Positions 12,501 through 25,800 of a stretch of 64,000 bases of DNA are shown one piece after another (the first letter of the stretch is position 1; every line of letters begins with the position of its first letter). The stretch spans positions 29,217,274 through 29,281,273 of the forward strand of contig OZ022257.1 in NCBI GenBank assembly GCA_963978905.1, in the 5' to 3' direction. This DNA comes from Trichostrongylus colubriformis (lineage: Eukaryota > Nematoda > Chromadorea > Rhabditida > Trichostrongylidae). A program made the translations under genes and the position numbers. Under the pieces are notes generated by a model that did not search any database, had not been told where the DNA came from, and saw only the letters and a program-made list of their open reading frames with translations.

Positions 12501-13763
12501 TCGCTCATTTTGCATGTATCAAATGGGTTAGCGCTGAACTATGGACCGTAAAGCGCAAAAAACTGCACGTCAAGGGGAGTCGAACCATAGACTCTGTCCT
12601 ATCGTTCCAATGACAGCCCCTTCTGCTACCATTCGGCCATCCAACCGCTGTGGATGGATTTACACTGCGCATTCTCTATGAAGTTTCCATACCCCATTTA
12701 GTAGTTACCATAGGTGATTTCACGTTTCGGATCCAGTTCGCTTTGGTTTTGACGACGGTATGGCGAGAATCTTTTAATATGCATACACTGAATGCCGCAG
12801 CTAAAAACCACAGCAACAAACTGGTCAAAAGCTTCGTCCAAGCAACTTTTGTCACTCATTTACTGGCCTCCCTATTTTTGTGTCATGTATGTGACCTTAT
12901 AAAATGCAACAAACCGCTTTCAAAGAGCTCACCATGCCCTCAGGGGCCTTTCTTGTGAGAGAGGCAATGGAGGAAGCGAGAGCTTTATCACTTTACTTTT
13001 TTGTGAAAAGATTACCTTATTTCCCTCATAAAGGAAGACGTCAAAAATAGGTAGATAGATCTGATGCGGCATCACATCAACGAAACACGTGAGAAACCAG
13101 CTGAGCGCAAACAGCGACAAGTCCACTTCAAACTGTCGTAAATGTGCAGCGAAACGAGGCAACTTCTCCGTTACCAGATCACGCAGTACCTTGAAATGAA
13201 AATAATTGTAAACAACAGGGACTGAAATCGGAGTACCAGAATCACATACACACAGAGTACACCCACAGCAACTGTGGAACTATGCAGTATCTCAAAAGCA
13301 CACCTCGCAAGAAATCGGAAACGATAGCGCGTTCATTACTGAAAGCAAAGGTTCTGATTTTCTCGCAAAAGAAGGGAAAAACGACCGAAGTTCCAGGAGC
13401 ACCAAAGATGAGGCCCCTTCAACGCTGTCCTCATGCGAGTACTGCAGCCTAGAAATGATTCTTTGGTTGGTGAATCCCCCAAATTCCAACGATATCACCT
13501 GTTTCGCCCTGCTAATGTTGTCTTCACCGTAAGAATTTGTCTTATCTTATCTTGACGTGATGGCATATGCTTTCTTCGTCACGTAAAGGGCACGTTGGAA
13601 GTTGGTTAGTCCAATGTCAAGTGTGATTCGGTTGGGAGGGTGTGGCTGGTGGAATTCGTGAGGACGCGCTGTGACGCCGCAACAAGGCGCATTCTGAGCA
13701 GTTATCTAACTGTGCAAGGAGACAAGCAAATGGTCCTACTCTATATAATTCGCTTAGTATGTC

Positions 13764-13800
<37 letters not shown>

Positions 13801-16800
13801 GTCTGTTTGTCACGAAATTCATATCTCGCGTCGCAGCAAAGCTAGGACGCTGAATTTTACAAATGATATAGGGGGTGGTAAGGGGACCCAGGCGGTGGTG
13901 GACCGAAAGTGATAGCAGCTGATACGCGCTGATAAGGAGCCTCGAAAGGCGAATGTCACCAATGTCGTTTCCCCTTTCAGGTTGGTCCTAGAGCGCTGAC
14001 CCTTTTGGGTGTTTTGCGGGGTAAGACGGGGACATTAATGGTGGGTGATCCACCTTGATAACGGTTGATAAGATTTGATAAGGAGCGTAAAAAGGTTAGA
14101 GTCGTCGAATCCGTTCCGCTTTTCGCATTGGTCCCGGAGCGTTCATACTAACAGGTGTTTTGCGGGGTGGGAAGGGGACACTAATGGTGGGTGATCCGCA
14201 TTGATTACGCTTGATAAGATACGATAAGGAGCGTAAAAAAGCTAGAGTCGTCGAATCCGTTTCGCTTTTCGCATTGGTCCCGGAGCGTTCATACTAACAG
14301 GGGTTTTGCGGGGTGGGACGGGGACACTAATGGTGGGTGATCCGCATTGATAACGGTTGATAAGATACGATAAGGAGCGTAAAAAGGCTAGAGTCGTCGA
14401 ATCCGTTTCGCTTTTCGCATTGGTCCCGGAGCGTTCATACTAACAGGTGTTTTGCGGGGTGGAACAGGGACACTAATGGTGGGTGATCCGCATTGATAAC
14501 GCTTGATAAGATACGATAAGGAACGTATAAAGGCTAGAGTCGTCGAATCCGTTTCGCTTTTCGCATTGGTCCCGGAGCGTTCATACTCACAGGTGTTTTG
14601 CGGGATGGGGTGGGAACATTCATGAAGGGTGACCCGCACTGATTACGCTTGATAAGATACGATAAGGAGCGTAAAAAGGCTAGAGTCGTCGAATCCGTTT
14701 CGCTTTTCGCATTGGTCCCGGAGCGTTCATACTAACAGGTGTTTTGCGGGGTGGAACAGGGACACTAATGGTGGGTGATCCGCATTGATAACGCTTGATA
14801 AGATACGATAAGGAACGTATAAAGGCTAGAGTCGTCGAATCCGTTTCGCTTTTCGCATTGGTCCCGGAGCGTTCATACTAACAGGTGTTTTGTGGGGTGG
14901 AACAGGGACACTAATGGTGGGTGATCCGCATTGATAACGCTTGATAAGATACGATAAGGAACGTATAAAGGCTAGAGTCGTCGAATCCGTTTCGCTTTTC
15001 GCATTGGTCCCGGAGCGTTCATACTCACAGGTGTTTTGCGGGATGGGGTGGGAACATTCATGAAGGGTGACCCGCACTGATTACGCTTGATAAGATACGA
15101 TAAGGAGCGTAAAAAGGCTAGAGTCGTCGAATCCGTTTCGCTTTTCGCATTGGTCCCGGAGCGTTCATACTAACAGTTGTTTTGCGGGGTGGAACAGGGA
15201 CACTAATGGTGGGTGATCCGCATTGATAACGCTTGATAAGATACGATAAGGAACGTATAAAGGCTAGAGTCGTCGAATCCGTTTCGCTTTTCGCATTGGT
15301 CCCGGAGCGTTCATACTAACAGGTGTTTTGCGGGGTGGAACAGGGACACTAATGGTGGGTGATCCGCATTGATAACGCTTGATAAGATACGATAAGGAAC
15401 GTATAAAGGCTAGAGTCGTCGAATCCGTTTCGCTTTTCGCATTGGTCCCGGAGCGTTCATACTAACAGGTGTTTTGCGGGGTGGAACAGGGACACTAATG
15501 GTGGGTGATCCGCATTGATAACGCTTGATAAGATACGATAAGGAACGTATAAAGGCTAGAGTCTTCGAATCCGTTTCGCTTTTCGCATTGGTCCCGGAGC
15601 GTTCATACTCACAGGTGTTTTGCGGGATGGGGTGGGAACATTCATGAAGGGTGACCCGCACTGATTACGCTTGATAAGATACGATAAGGAACGTAAAAAG
15701 GCTAGAGTCGTCAAATCCGTTTCGCTTTTCGCATTGGTCCCGGAGCGTTCATACTAACAGGTGTTTTGCGGGGTGGGACGGGGACACTAATGGTGGGTGA
15801 TCCGCATTGATAACGGTTGATAAGATACGATAAGGAACGTATAAAGGCTAGAGTCGTCGAATCCGTTTCGCTTTTCGCATTGTTCCTGGAGCGTTAACAC
15901 TCATAGGTGTTTCGCAGGGTGTGCCAGGGACATTAACGGTGGGTGATCCGCATTGATAACGGTTGATAAGATTAGATTAGGAGCATGAGAAGGCAAATGT
16001 CGTCATTTTCGATTCACCTTTCGCGTTGATTCTAGAGTGCCGATATTTATAGGTGTTCTAAGTCCTGAGACAGGGACATTAACGGTGGGTGACCCGCATT
16101 GATAACGATTAATAAGATTCGAAAAGGAGCGTCGGAAGGCTAGAGTCGTCGAATCCGTTTCGCTTTCGGCATTGATCCTGGAGCGTTAACACTCATAGGT
16201 GTTTAGCAGGATGGGCCAGGGACTTTTAGTGTGAGTGGGTTAAAGTGATAATGGTTGATAAGATTCGCTATAAATATGAGAAAACAAACGTCGTCAAATT
16301 TGTTTCGCTTTTCGCATTGATCCTAGAGCGCTAACACATCATAGATGTTTAGCAGGGTGGGCCAGGAACTTCGATGGTAGGTGATTCAAATCGATAATGG
16401 TTGATAAGATTTGATAATGATTATGAGAAGACAAATGTCGCCGCTGTCACTCATGGGTGTTCAGCAGGGTTGGACGGGGACATTGATAGTGGGTGATCCA
16501 AAGTGATAATGGTTGATAATATTCGATTGGAAACGTGAGAAGGGAAATGTCACCAAGGCCGGTTCGCTTTTGCGGCTAACAGTTAAATGTTCACATTTGC
16601 AGGTATTGTAGGGTACGGGGGACTCAATGGTATTGTTGGGTACAGGGCCTCAGTGAAACTGATAGCGGCTTACAGTGGCTGATAGGAACCATTAGGATTG
16701 GATAGGATGAAATCATTTACATCATTTGCTACTACTATACGACCGCTTTAGCAAAAGCGTCCGATGCCCAGTGCCATTGGATGAACATATTTTGTTTATG

Positions 16801-19800
16801 TCCTGATATGGCTGGCCGATGCATCGACCGCTGAATTGCCTTGCGTTCCAAAAAATGGTGCACTACTCTTGATACTGTGATCTACATTGATAATTATGCT
16901 ACAACCTATATCTGTGATAGCGAAGCGAGCGGTTCACTCGGAATCATTTTAATTAGGTATTGGTAGCAACACTTGGTATCGACCGCTAGCTATGTAAAAT
17001 TCCAAGTAGTGAAGCATGTTTACGAAAACGATTAACAACGATAATAAAGATATAGATCCACCATTATACCATTAATGTGTAGGAATTGGATGCTCAGCAA
17101 GTGAACGTTAGTTACCAATCGATGCAATCGAATACAAAACTGTTTATCTCTCAACTATCCAAACTCCCAATGATGACGTAAACCAGTTGGCTGGCGCACA
17201 CTACTGCGCGCGATTCATGTCGGTGAGGTGCAAAATGGATGCGTTGCAAAGCGACTGAAGTATGTTAACACCAAAATGCTTTATTATCACGCCATATTCT
17301 CTGCTTTTTTCCAATTCAATAGCTTAGCTGAAAGTAGAGGAAAGAAAATTTTCGCTCGACTCCATACACAACTGTGGTCGGGCCTATCAAACCCTTTTTG
17401 CACGGCATCGCCATGATTTGCGCGCAGAAGTGTGCGCCAGCCAACTGGTAATAATATATTATGATTGCGTGGTGCGCCTTCGAAGGTGAGATACATTCAA
17501 AGTTAGCCCCGCTTCCCTCTGCTCTGATACTGATCACTAAACTTTAAGAAACCCACGAACGAAAGCGAACTAGCTGAAAACCGAAAGCTCTACAAGGGAA
17601 CTGTGAAAAAGCTGTTGAATTCGGGGTTCGAAGTCATCAGAAAGAGAAATCAATCAGTCGACTTATCCTTGCTACAAGCACAAATAATCCATTCGGTCTC
17701 ACAACAAATGCGATTTTCCTATCTTATTTTTTCCTTTTTTTTGTATGGAAAGGTGGTAGATTGGTTAGACTCGGGTTTTTTTTTTTCAAAAGTGTTTTTC
17801 AATGTGATACGCAAGTGGAATGCATTTTAGAAAGCAGTGCATTTGGGTAGAAAGAGGCGAAAGGGGCAAACAAGCGAAACACAGGCGAGAGCAGTGCGCT
17901 GAGAAAATTTTGTGCGAAGCACACAGATCGGTGATTGAGGATTTCTGGACTAAACTACTCCCCTAATTACGACCCCCTGCATTCCCATAACCCATGCATG
18001 ACCCTGGCAAAATTCCTGTCACTGTAATGCGTGATATTTCGTGTCAGAAGAGATTTATCACCAGATCACACATGACTTTACAAACTCATGCTCGAGAAAC
18101 TGCTAACCTTTTGATCAGCCACGGCACCTATAAGATTACTTGCATAGTAATTGGGCGGTTGGAGTTCCGTGAATGTGATCAAAAACCAAAACGCGTCCTC
18201 CTCATCGAGATACAGTAACGCCACCGCTGCTATCCGATTCAAACCCTAAAACGAGCTCATGACCCTCGTGAAAAGTAACCACGTCAGTCTCTAGAAGTCT
18301 GACGAGGTTTCTTCTGTGATCTTTATCAACTAACCTGACAATAACCTATGACTGTGTCGTGATTTCTATAGGCATACAACACTCTACGCAGTTGTTTCAC
18401 TTTTTCCGAATCCGGATCAGAAAACATGCTATTCGCCGAAAGAGTCCGTACAAGATCAAGATCGATCTGAAAGAAATGGTGTTCATTGGTTGTTGTATAT
18501 GTAAATTACCCTTGCTATTGCAGATGTAGCCCACCATTGGTAAAGAAGTTCTGTCAAACCCAAGCAACGGAAATATCGCTTCGGTGGTGAAAAACGCGCC
18601 ACACAATTTAAATGGCTGCATATCGCTTCTATTGTGGCGCTGATGAGATTACCGTGAGATGAGGCAATGGACGAGTGATTTCAATTTCCGGATAACTTCA
18701 CTTCTGGATGTAAAAGAGGCTTTCGTTCGCACTGACATGATATCAGGTAGTCGCTAATCACAGCCTGAGAAGTGTTTTAGCAGCCTCGCCTCCTTGGACT
18801 ACTAATTCCTGGAACTGATGACTGTAACTTTTTAGGTGGTTGCGACTCAAGATGAAAGCTGATCAGTTTGTAGTGACCGTTTTCTATAGCGGTTATTTCC
18901 ATACTATAGGAACTCATACATGAAACAAAACCTGCACAAAAATAAGCACGTCTAAATGGTTTCGGAAGTGCCAGAAAATGGTCAATGGTTCCATTCCCGT
19001 GGAGGACAAATCTCTGCATTTATCCGATTTCCGTCCCTCTGTGTTTACATATGACCACACACGCAGCTTATGTGCAAAATTCGCTTTCGCCATGTCAGAG
19101 TACCTCCCATTATCAGTTTTTCGTATTGACCATTTGCTTCAACCTGCCTGCGCTTATAACACAGCCGGTTAAATCTGCAAAAAGCGCGTGCAATATTCTT
19201 TCAGAATGTCAGAATCTGTCAGAAACCAATTGCTGGCAGGATAAGCTTCCAGCCTGACCGAGATTTTGGCTGAACTTAGAAAAACTGGGCGGCCATCACA
19301 TAGTCTGGCACATTCAACCCTCTGAAAATAGATCGCTGGCTTATGCCAGGACCCACTGCGCTTTTGGGTGGGGGGAAATACGCCAAAAAATCGCGTCAGT
19401 GGCGTCGCACTCGCGGCGCCACCAGTACGAATTACGAATCGATTTTGCTCTTGGGAGTCCGGCAGAGCGTGGCTGCGTCACTGCTGCACTCCACCCATGC
19501 CACACTACCTCCTCCAGCCACGCCACCCTGCCTCCTCCACCTTTGCCACACTGTCTCGCTTGAAGGCTGCCAGCACTGCCACTGGCACTCGCACCCGCCA
19601 CGCCGCTCCTCGCGGGCGGCCACGCGATTTTTTGGCGTATTTCCCCCCACCCACTGCTTTTGCTTTTCTGTAGTGTTGTTCAATGCAGATCACGTGGAAG
19701 GCAACCTTCCTCCACATGTTCCATTCCATTCTACCGAAGCTGTTGACTGTTCGCTTATAGAAGTCTCTACCGAGGTCAGGTCAAAACTCAATTCGGGTAA

Positions 19801-22800
19801 TATTCTTCCTTCAAGGCTTATTGAGCTTCCTGAATACAAATATGACACTAGTTAGTTTTTCACGAAATCGCCCGGCCTGCATGTTAGGCGCGCCGAAGGT
19901 TCCCACCACACTAACCACAGAAAGCTTGAAAAAAAAAGGGATCGGTTTAGTGCATTAGGAAAGAAACTGAACCATTTTGTATGAACACGCATAGTTGAGC
20001 GCAAAACAAGAGTCCGAAAAATGCTGGAAGGGAATTCCTTTATCAAGGAGAACCGAACCAAGAATCACGTTATCCATCCGACCACTCAACGCTTGCACTT
20101 GTCTTGGCAGGCGCATCGTCTATGCGTCTTAAATGCCCTTTATGATAATAGTCATTGTAAGTTTGAGCATAGTTAAAGATAGTCTTCTAGTATACGCATA
20201 CTGGAGGCTGAAATCGCAAAGCCGAATGGTCAAAAATTGCACCTTTGGACTTCTGACTTTTTGGGCCCCAAAACCATTTGGCCTAATTGGACATCAGTTC
20301 CTTGCCTCATGTGTGAGCCCGCTTCTCTCACGGGAAAGGCCGCTGAGGACATGGTGAGCTCTTTGAAAACGGTTTGTTGCATTTTATAAGGTCACATTCA
20401 CGACACAAAAACCGGTCCCAGAGTCGATGAAATGGTTCTAGGGAGGCCAGAAAATGAGTGACAAAAGCTGCTTGGACGAAGCTTTTGACCACTTCGTTGC
20501 AGTGGTTTAAGCTGCGGCATTCAGGGTATGCATATCACAAGATTCTCTTTGAACCTTCGTCAAAACCATGGCGATCTGGATCCAGAACGTGGAATCACCT
20601 ATGTGATATACGGGTAAGCACATACAGAACGAAGTAAAACGGCGAAGAAACCGTGAAATAGGAACCCCAGAAACCCTTCTCTCTCGCGTCCCTCTGCGTC
20701 ACTAGCTGATGGTAGACTCCAGCTGAGCGAGAGGATTAATCAACCGCCCGCAAACGTTGTCCTGCCCTCGCCGGCATCTCGCCTGGCTGATGAACTGCAG
20801 AATGAAATGCTGCGAGGTCGTAATAAGACCCCAAAACGCGCTTTTTGATGCTAGTTTCGCTAAACATCATCTTTCTGAAATGAAGGCTTGCTTTCAGAGA
20901 ACATGTATTTACAGCTCTCACTTTCTCCTGACCCCTTCCCGTTCCTTTAAGAAAAGTCGTCAGCCAATCAAATTTGTACTAGGTGGCAGTGGCATGACTA
21001 TGACTGACGACCTTTTTGGGGTATGGGGAAAACGGCATAGACACAGATAACCCTGCGACTATCGTCGGAGGACAGAAGGTGGGGTAGGAGAAGGGTCAAT
21101 TTGCTCATGAAAAGGTCATTATTTCTCATAAAATCTCGAGATGGGTAGAACCGGAATGTCCTTTTAGAGAGGGATCGTATTTTTCCAAAACTTTCCTCAA
21201 CGCCAGGCTTCACCCTGATTGAGAAACAGAGTGAGGTCAAAAAGGACATAAGTAGCACCTCATAGAGCCTACAACCGTGCTGTTGTACGCTCCTGTTATA
21301 AACTACTTCCTGAAGACTCAATCCTAAAGTGAAAGCGAAAGTCTTGAGAGTCTCGGAAAACACAGAAAATGACAACACTGGCGTTCGTTACTGAATAAAA
21401 GGAATTCTAAGCTAGCATCTAAAAAAAAGTAAGTAGTGAAAAGTTACAATAGTCGCCATGATAGAAACTGAGCCAACCTGTTTTATTGAAGTGTCATAAA
21501 CACCGTTCTCTTGCTGGGTAAGCGTTTTGCGGAGCATACTGCTGTAGTAACCATTTCCCAACTCAGTTATCTTTTCTTTCATAGCAAGTTGTATTAAACT
21601 GAAACAACAATATGCATTTGATTTACTGCACACAACTGTCCTCATATTCCCAAGCTTTACATGAAAAAATCTACAGAACCAACCCCTTCCAAACTCGTGA
21701 TCGATAAGCCTCAGGAACGCCCGTACGGATGAGAGCCTTCAGTTCTTGACTTTCTACAAGTGGTCGTCCTACCCAATTCACCATAAAAGCATCCCAGGAT
21801 TGTAGCCATAACATGTTTTCCTTACTTTGTTCCTGATCAGGTTTAGTTTAAAGGCACATTTCGCGCTCGTTGATGGGTGGAGTAACAGTTGACTCTCTAT
21901 TGGTTGTCGGGCTCCGGAGGCGGATCGACCGCGCCCCACTGCAGGCAATAGGGCGTGGAGAGACCGCCTCCCAGCAGCCGAACACCAATAGAGAGTCAAC
22001 TTTTACTCCACCCATCAACGGAATGTGCCTTTGAGAAGAGCAGACTATATCCAAGAGGCACATTGCATCACACTAAAATAACGTGATTGTATTAGGTTGG
22101 ACGGGAAGTTCTGGGACACCTTGTGAGAAAAATTCAATTTATTTTAATTTTACTCACATGTAACTTCAGTCACCAAAGTATGCACCATCGTGATCTACAA
22201 TGTACTGCCAACGCTCAGGAAGATCGTAGATACCCTTCCGGTAGAATTCGGGAGACTTCTGGTCAAAGAAGTTCTGGAGCCCGCTCTTGAGATCGTCGTC
22301 ATCTTTGAACTGTCGCCCGTCAAGGAAGTGGCTCAACGACCGGAATAGGTGGTAGTCAGTTGGGGCCATGTCCGAAGATTACGGTGGGTGGGAGAGCTTC
22401 GTCCAACCAAGGTCCTGGATCCTTTGACACGCCAACTTTGCCACATGTGGGTGAGCGTTATCGTGGAGGAAGAGGTCTTGGTCCATTTTTCCGGTAAGTT
22501 TTGGCGCTCCGGTGTCCAATTGCCTGCAGTAGAGATCGGCAGTGGCTGTCGTGTTGGATGGTAACAGTTTCCTATTTTTTTGAAAATTTTCAAAAAAAAA
22601 AGTTTTTTTCTCAATGCAATTTTTTGAATATTTTCCTGTTCCAATTTGAGCCGATCGAGCCATCGGGCTGCCGCCATATGAGAGACAGTACCTGGGTCCA
22701 TCGACTGGTTAATTTTGTTAGTGGCCTCGCATGCTGAGGAACCGAGGCGGTGTTCGTGAATTTCGCACCTTTCGCGAAATTGCCGTAAATTCACTGCTAG

Positions 22801-25800
22801 TTGAAGCCGTAGAGAATATGAATGTGCTATTCAGAAGCCCTTTTCAGACGCTTCATATACCCCCCACTACCAAATGCTCCCGAAGCTTTACAGGTTTCTA
22901 CAGGAAAAAACAAAAAGTGTCCCAGAACTTCCCGTCCAACCTAATACAAATCAACTAACCAGATTTGCTGCTTCCAGGCATTGGGCGCCTTTATCGGCAT
23001 ACTCCGCTGCTAGGTTCAACAAATCTCCGTTACTATTTCCCTGGAATTGAGCGAATGTAAGACAGTTTTTCTCAGTCACCACAGTTTCACTCCATCCTAC
23101 GTCACATTGTTTTCATGTGCCCACAATCTCGCAGTAGAGAAAGCCTCGCACAAAATTTTGAAAATTGACTTTTCGATTAGCTGACCTCCTGCTGCGTTCT
23201 CCCTTTGAGATAGAAACCAAGAGCATCAGTTTTCTTGAGAGAGTCACTATCGCGTGCTGTCCTACAGACTTCTGCCATCAGCTGTTGCAGCATTCCTGGT
23301 TCCATCACTGGAAGGGGCACTACATAAATGTGGACCCAACATTTCAACGTACAGGTACTTGATCCGCGAGGAAACATTTTGCACATTGCAGTTTATTGTC
23401 TGACTTCACCCTCCTCACACCTTGTTGGGATACTTCTCGTGAGTGTATTCTAGTACTGCAAGAGCTATTGAGACCATTGATGGTTGAATCTTATGGAGTC
23501 CCCTAGGTGAATACGCGCTATACTGGGCATTCAAATCTGTACAGCGACCTGACCCTTTGGGATCGATCCGGACGAATTGGGATGAGCGAAAGGCAAATCG
23601 TCTTTGGAAAACAGAAGGCTGCAGAACAAAAATTCCGGCGCATAGGTGGCGGGAAGCATGAAGTATCCAGTGCGATTACAGTTTGGTGCTACTGACTGGA
23701 TCAATCTGGAATTTTTTCTCACTCACGAACGAACCCTTACTGGGAAAATCTTTCGCGTTGCATAAAACTCCCTAGCAAGTTCTGAAGCCATCACTGGAAT
23801 TATCAATGGACTGAGCGTTCGGTTCTCGATCTTTCGGAATGAACCCTTCTAAAGGCACATTCCAGAATTACCTTGAGTGGGTTGAAGCGCTAAATTATGA
23901 GATTAGAGAAATTGGATTACGCTGGGTGAATTACGCTGATAAAGAAAAATCCGAAATCAGCGAACGAGAAGGGCAAGAATTCCTGATCTCGGTTGAGAGG
24001 ACTACTGCGTGAAAACGAACCTCCGAATCAATTCTAGCTGAATGATATCATGGAGTACTCTAGGATATAACCTGTTTGCTCATGTCAACGACTGCTTTAT
24101 CATTGGCATCTCTTCCTTATCTTATGTTATCACAGAATCACAGGCGTCACTTGCCACGTTGTTGCTAAGATTAAAGGCACCAGTAGAGGTAAGGGAAACC
24201 TGGAATCTGGGAGTACATGTTCTCCGAAAACGAACCTTCTACTTCAGAGGAGGTCATATAAGGCGAAAATCGCATTGGAAAAACGCGGCTTGGGATCTTA
24301 TAACGACCCCGCAGCTCGGCATGTCGTTATGCGGTTATGCGGTTATGCGGCCGGGGGAGTCGCCGTGTAAGGGCGGGATAACAATTGCGGCCGGCTGGTT
24401 CAGACTCTGGCCTGTCTTCAGTCCACTCCGGCTAGAAACGCAGAAGACGAGGGAGAGAATGGGTGTTTTCGGGTTCCTTCTTGGTTTTTTCCGCCGTTTT
24501 ATGCCGTTCTTTCACTACTGTTATATTGCTGAGCACCTCTACTTTCGTTATCTCCCAAACTGCCAAATTTACCCCTACTGGTGTCTTGTCATTTCCAGCA
24601 ACCATGTCTGGGGTGAGTACTGGGTGAAGTAGAGCCTGCTTCTTTGGATCTACACGCCCCAGGAACTGACACCCACGCCTCGGCAAAGGTACAGCCTACT
24701 GACTGTGGTTCGAGCTATCAGACCACGGCAGGAGTTGTGACACCCCAGTAGTGCTGAAATGTGCCTTTAAGCCTCTGAAGTCTGGTACGCTATGAATTCG
24801 TATGCTGAACAAATAAAAGACAGCAATACTATTAACAATTTCAATTTAGATCCCTCCAAATATGAAACACAGATACATTTTCGAATGAACGTACTTATGC
24901 TTGGCTTCTCCGGTGACTTGAAGTGATTGAGAACCATAAGATATCGACTTTTCATTTGATAGTAGCATCCTTCAACCTCAGCAAATTGCTTTTGCCATCC
25001 GCGCTCTCGTTCTTCAAGAGCGCGAACCATTTTGTGCAAAACTAAATGCAACGTCAAAAACTGACTAACACACACTTGTTTGACTTGACAGATCGTGGAA
25101 ATAAGAAAAGGGCGACAATACAACTCACGCACGATCTCCTTGTTTAAGAAATCATTCTGAGCCCGATAACCTTCTACGAGATCCCGCAATTCATTCAAAT
25201 CGCGAACGTTTTGCTCCTCGAACACAGCCCTTTCCGCTTCCTCGCACCGCTGGATGGACTGCGACTCAACCTCCATTCCTTCTTCAACTATAAAACTCTG
25301 AGAATATTCAAAATCGGTATTACCTAGTGAAGCACATCACTGCAAAAGGTCAGTTTCCGAAGTCCACCACTGACTGTGTGATACAAAACGCACAGCAGTT
25401 CAGAAAATCGAATCACTGGAAACTTTTCTAGACGAGTTATCAAGGTGATGATAGTTATATAAGGCAATAAAATTTTTTGAGGTGCTTCTTTTGATGAGAT
25501 TGGTCTTTCAAGTCATGACGCGCTTCTCGGACTTTTTTTTTTATCGTGGGGGTACCTGCATGGAACATCTAACCGACGTCCATTTTTGCTGAGCGGCCCT
25601 ACGAATACCAAGAAAGGAGTGGGGACATCTTTGTTTCTAAAGGGCTACTTCAACTTACTTCTTGCAACACATACTTTTTGTAGCTTTGAACGTGTACATA
25701 TTTAAAATGCTCTTCTATTACAAATGCAAACAAAGCGTGTTACCGACATGAAAAATCTTCCGTGTAGCATGTAATCAAATTGCGTAGCAGTTTTATATCC

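Larger units (their letters stand above)
9796..13015. other. tbc-2 intron 17: repeat fragments, no exon seen
   Basis: It contains two loosely similar direct repeats (about 10360-10400 and 10605-10640, both with CCCATTCCTGA), an AAAGGCAC-family segment (10670-11100), a fragment of the Helitron-like right part (about 11215-11255), a TIR element (11830-12270), a tRNA-like sequence (12570-12655) and a repeat shared with 20318-20605 (12705-12960). I see no coding exon in the remainder. Confidence 0.5.
18467..21477. other. tbc-2 intron 14
   Basis: Contains a TIR element (19366-19652) and a dispersed repeat (20318-20605). A further segment at 18960-19080 is loosely similar to 11360-11430 (GGAAGTGCCAGAAAATG). 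No exon recognised. Confidence 0.4.

Noticed and set aside
13768..13798. (TG)n run as an independent microsatellite
   Set aside because: It is a constant part of the Helitron-like element's left end, present in other copies.
14388..15661. Three nearly identical 83-codon minus frames (MRVTLHECSHPIPQNTCEYE...)
   Set aside because: They are translations of the 146-bp satellite; the spacing of 438 and 584 bp is the repeat period, not gene duplication.
19343..19855. 170-codon plus frame
   Set aside because: Most of it is the MITE at 19366-19652 with its Pro/His-coding C-rich interior.
23507..23722. Possible Tc1 transposase fragment
   Set aside because: Only weak resemblance (VSSAITVWCY) without the catalytic blocks seen at 63410.
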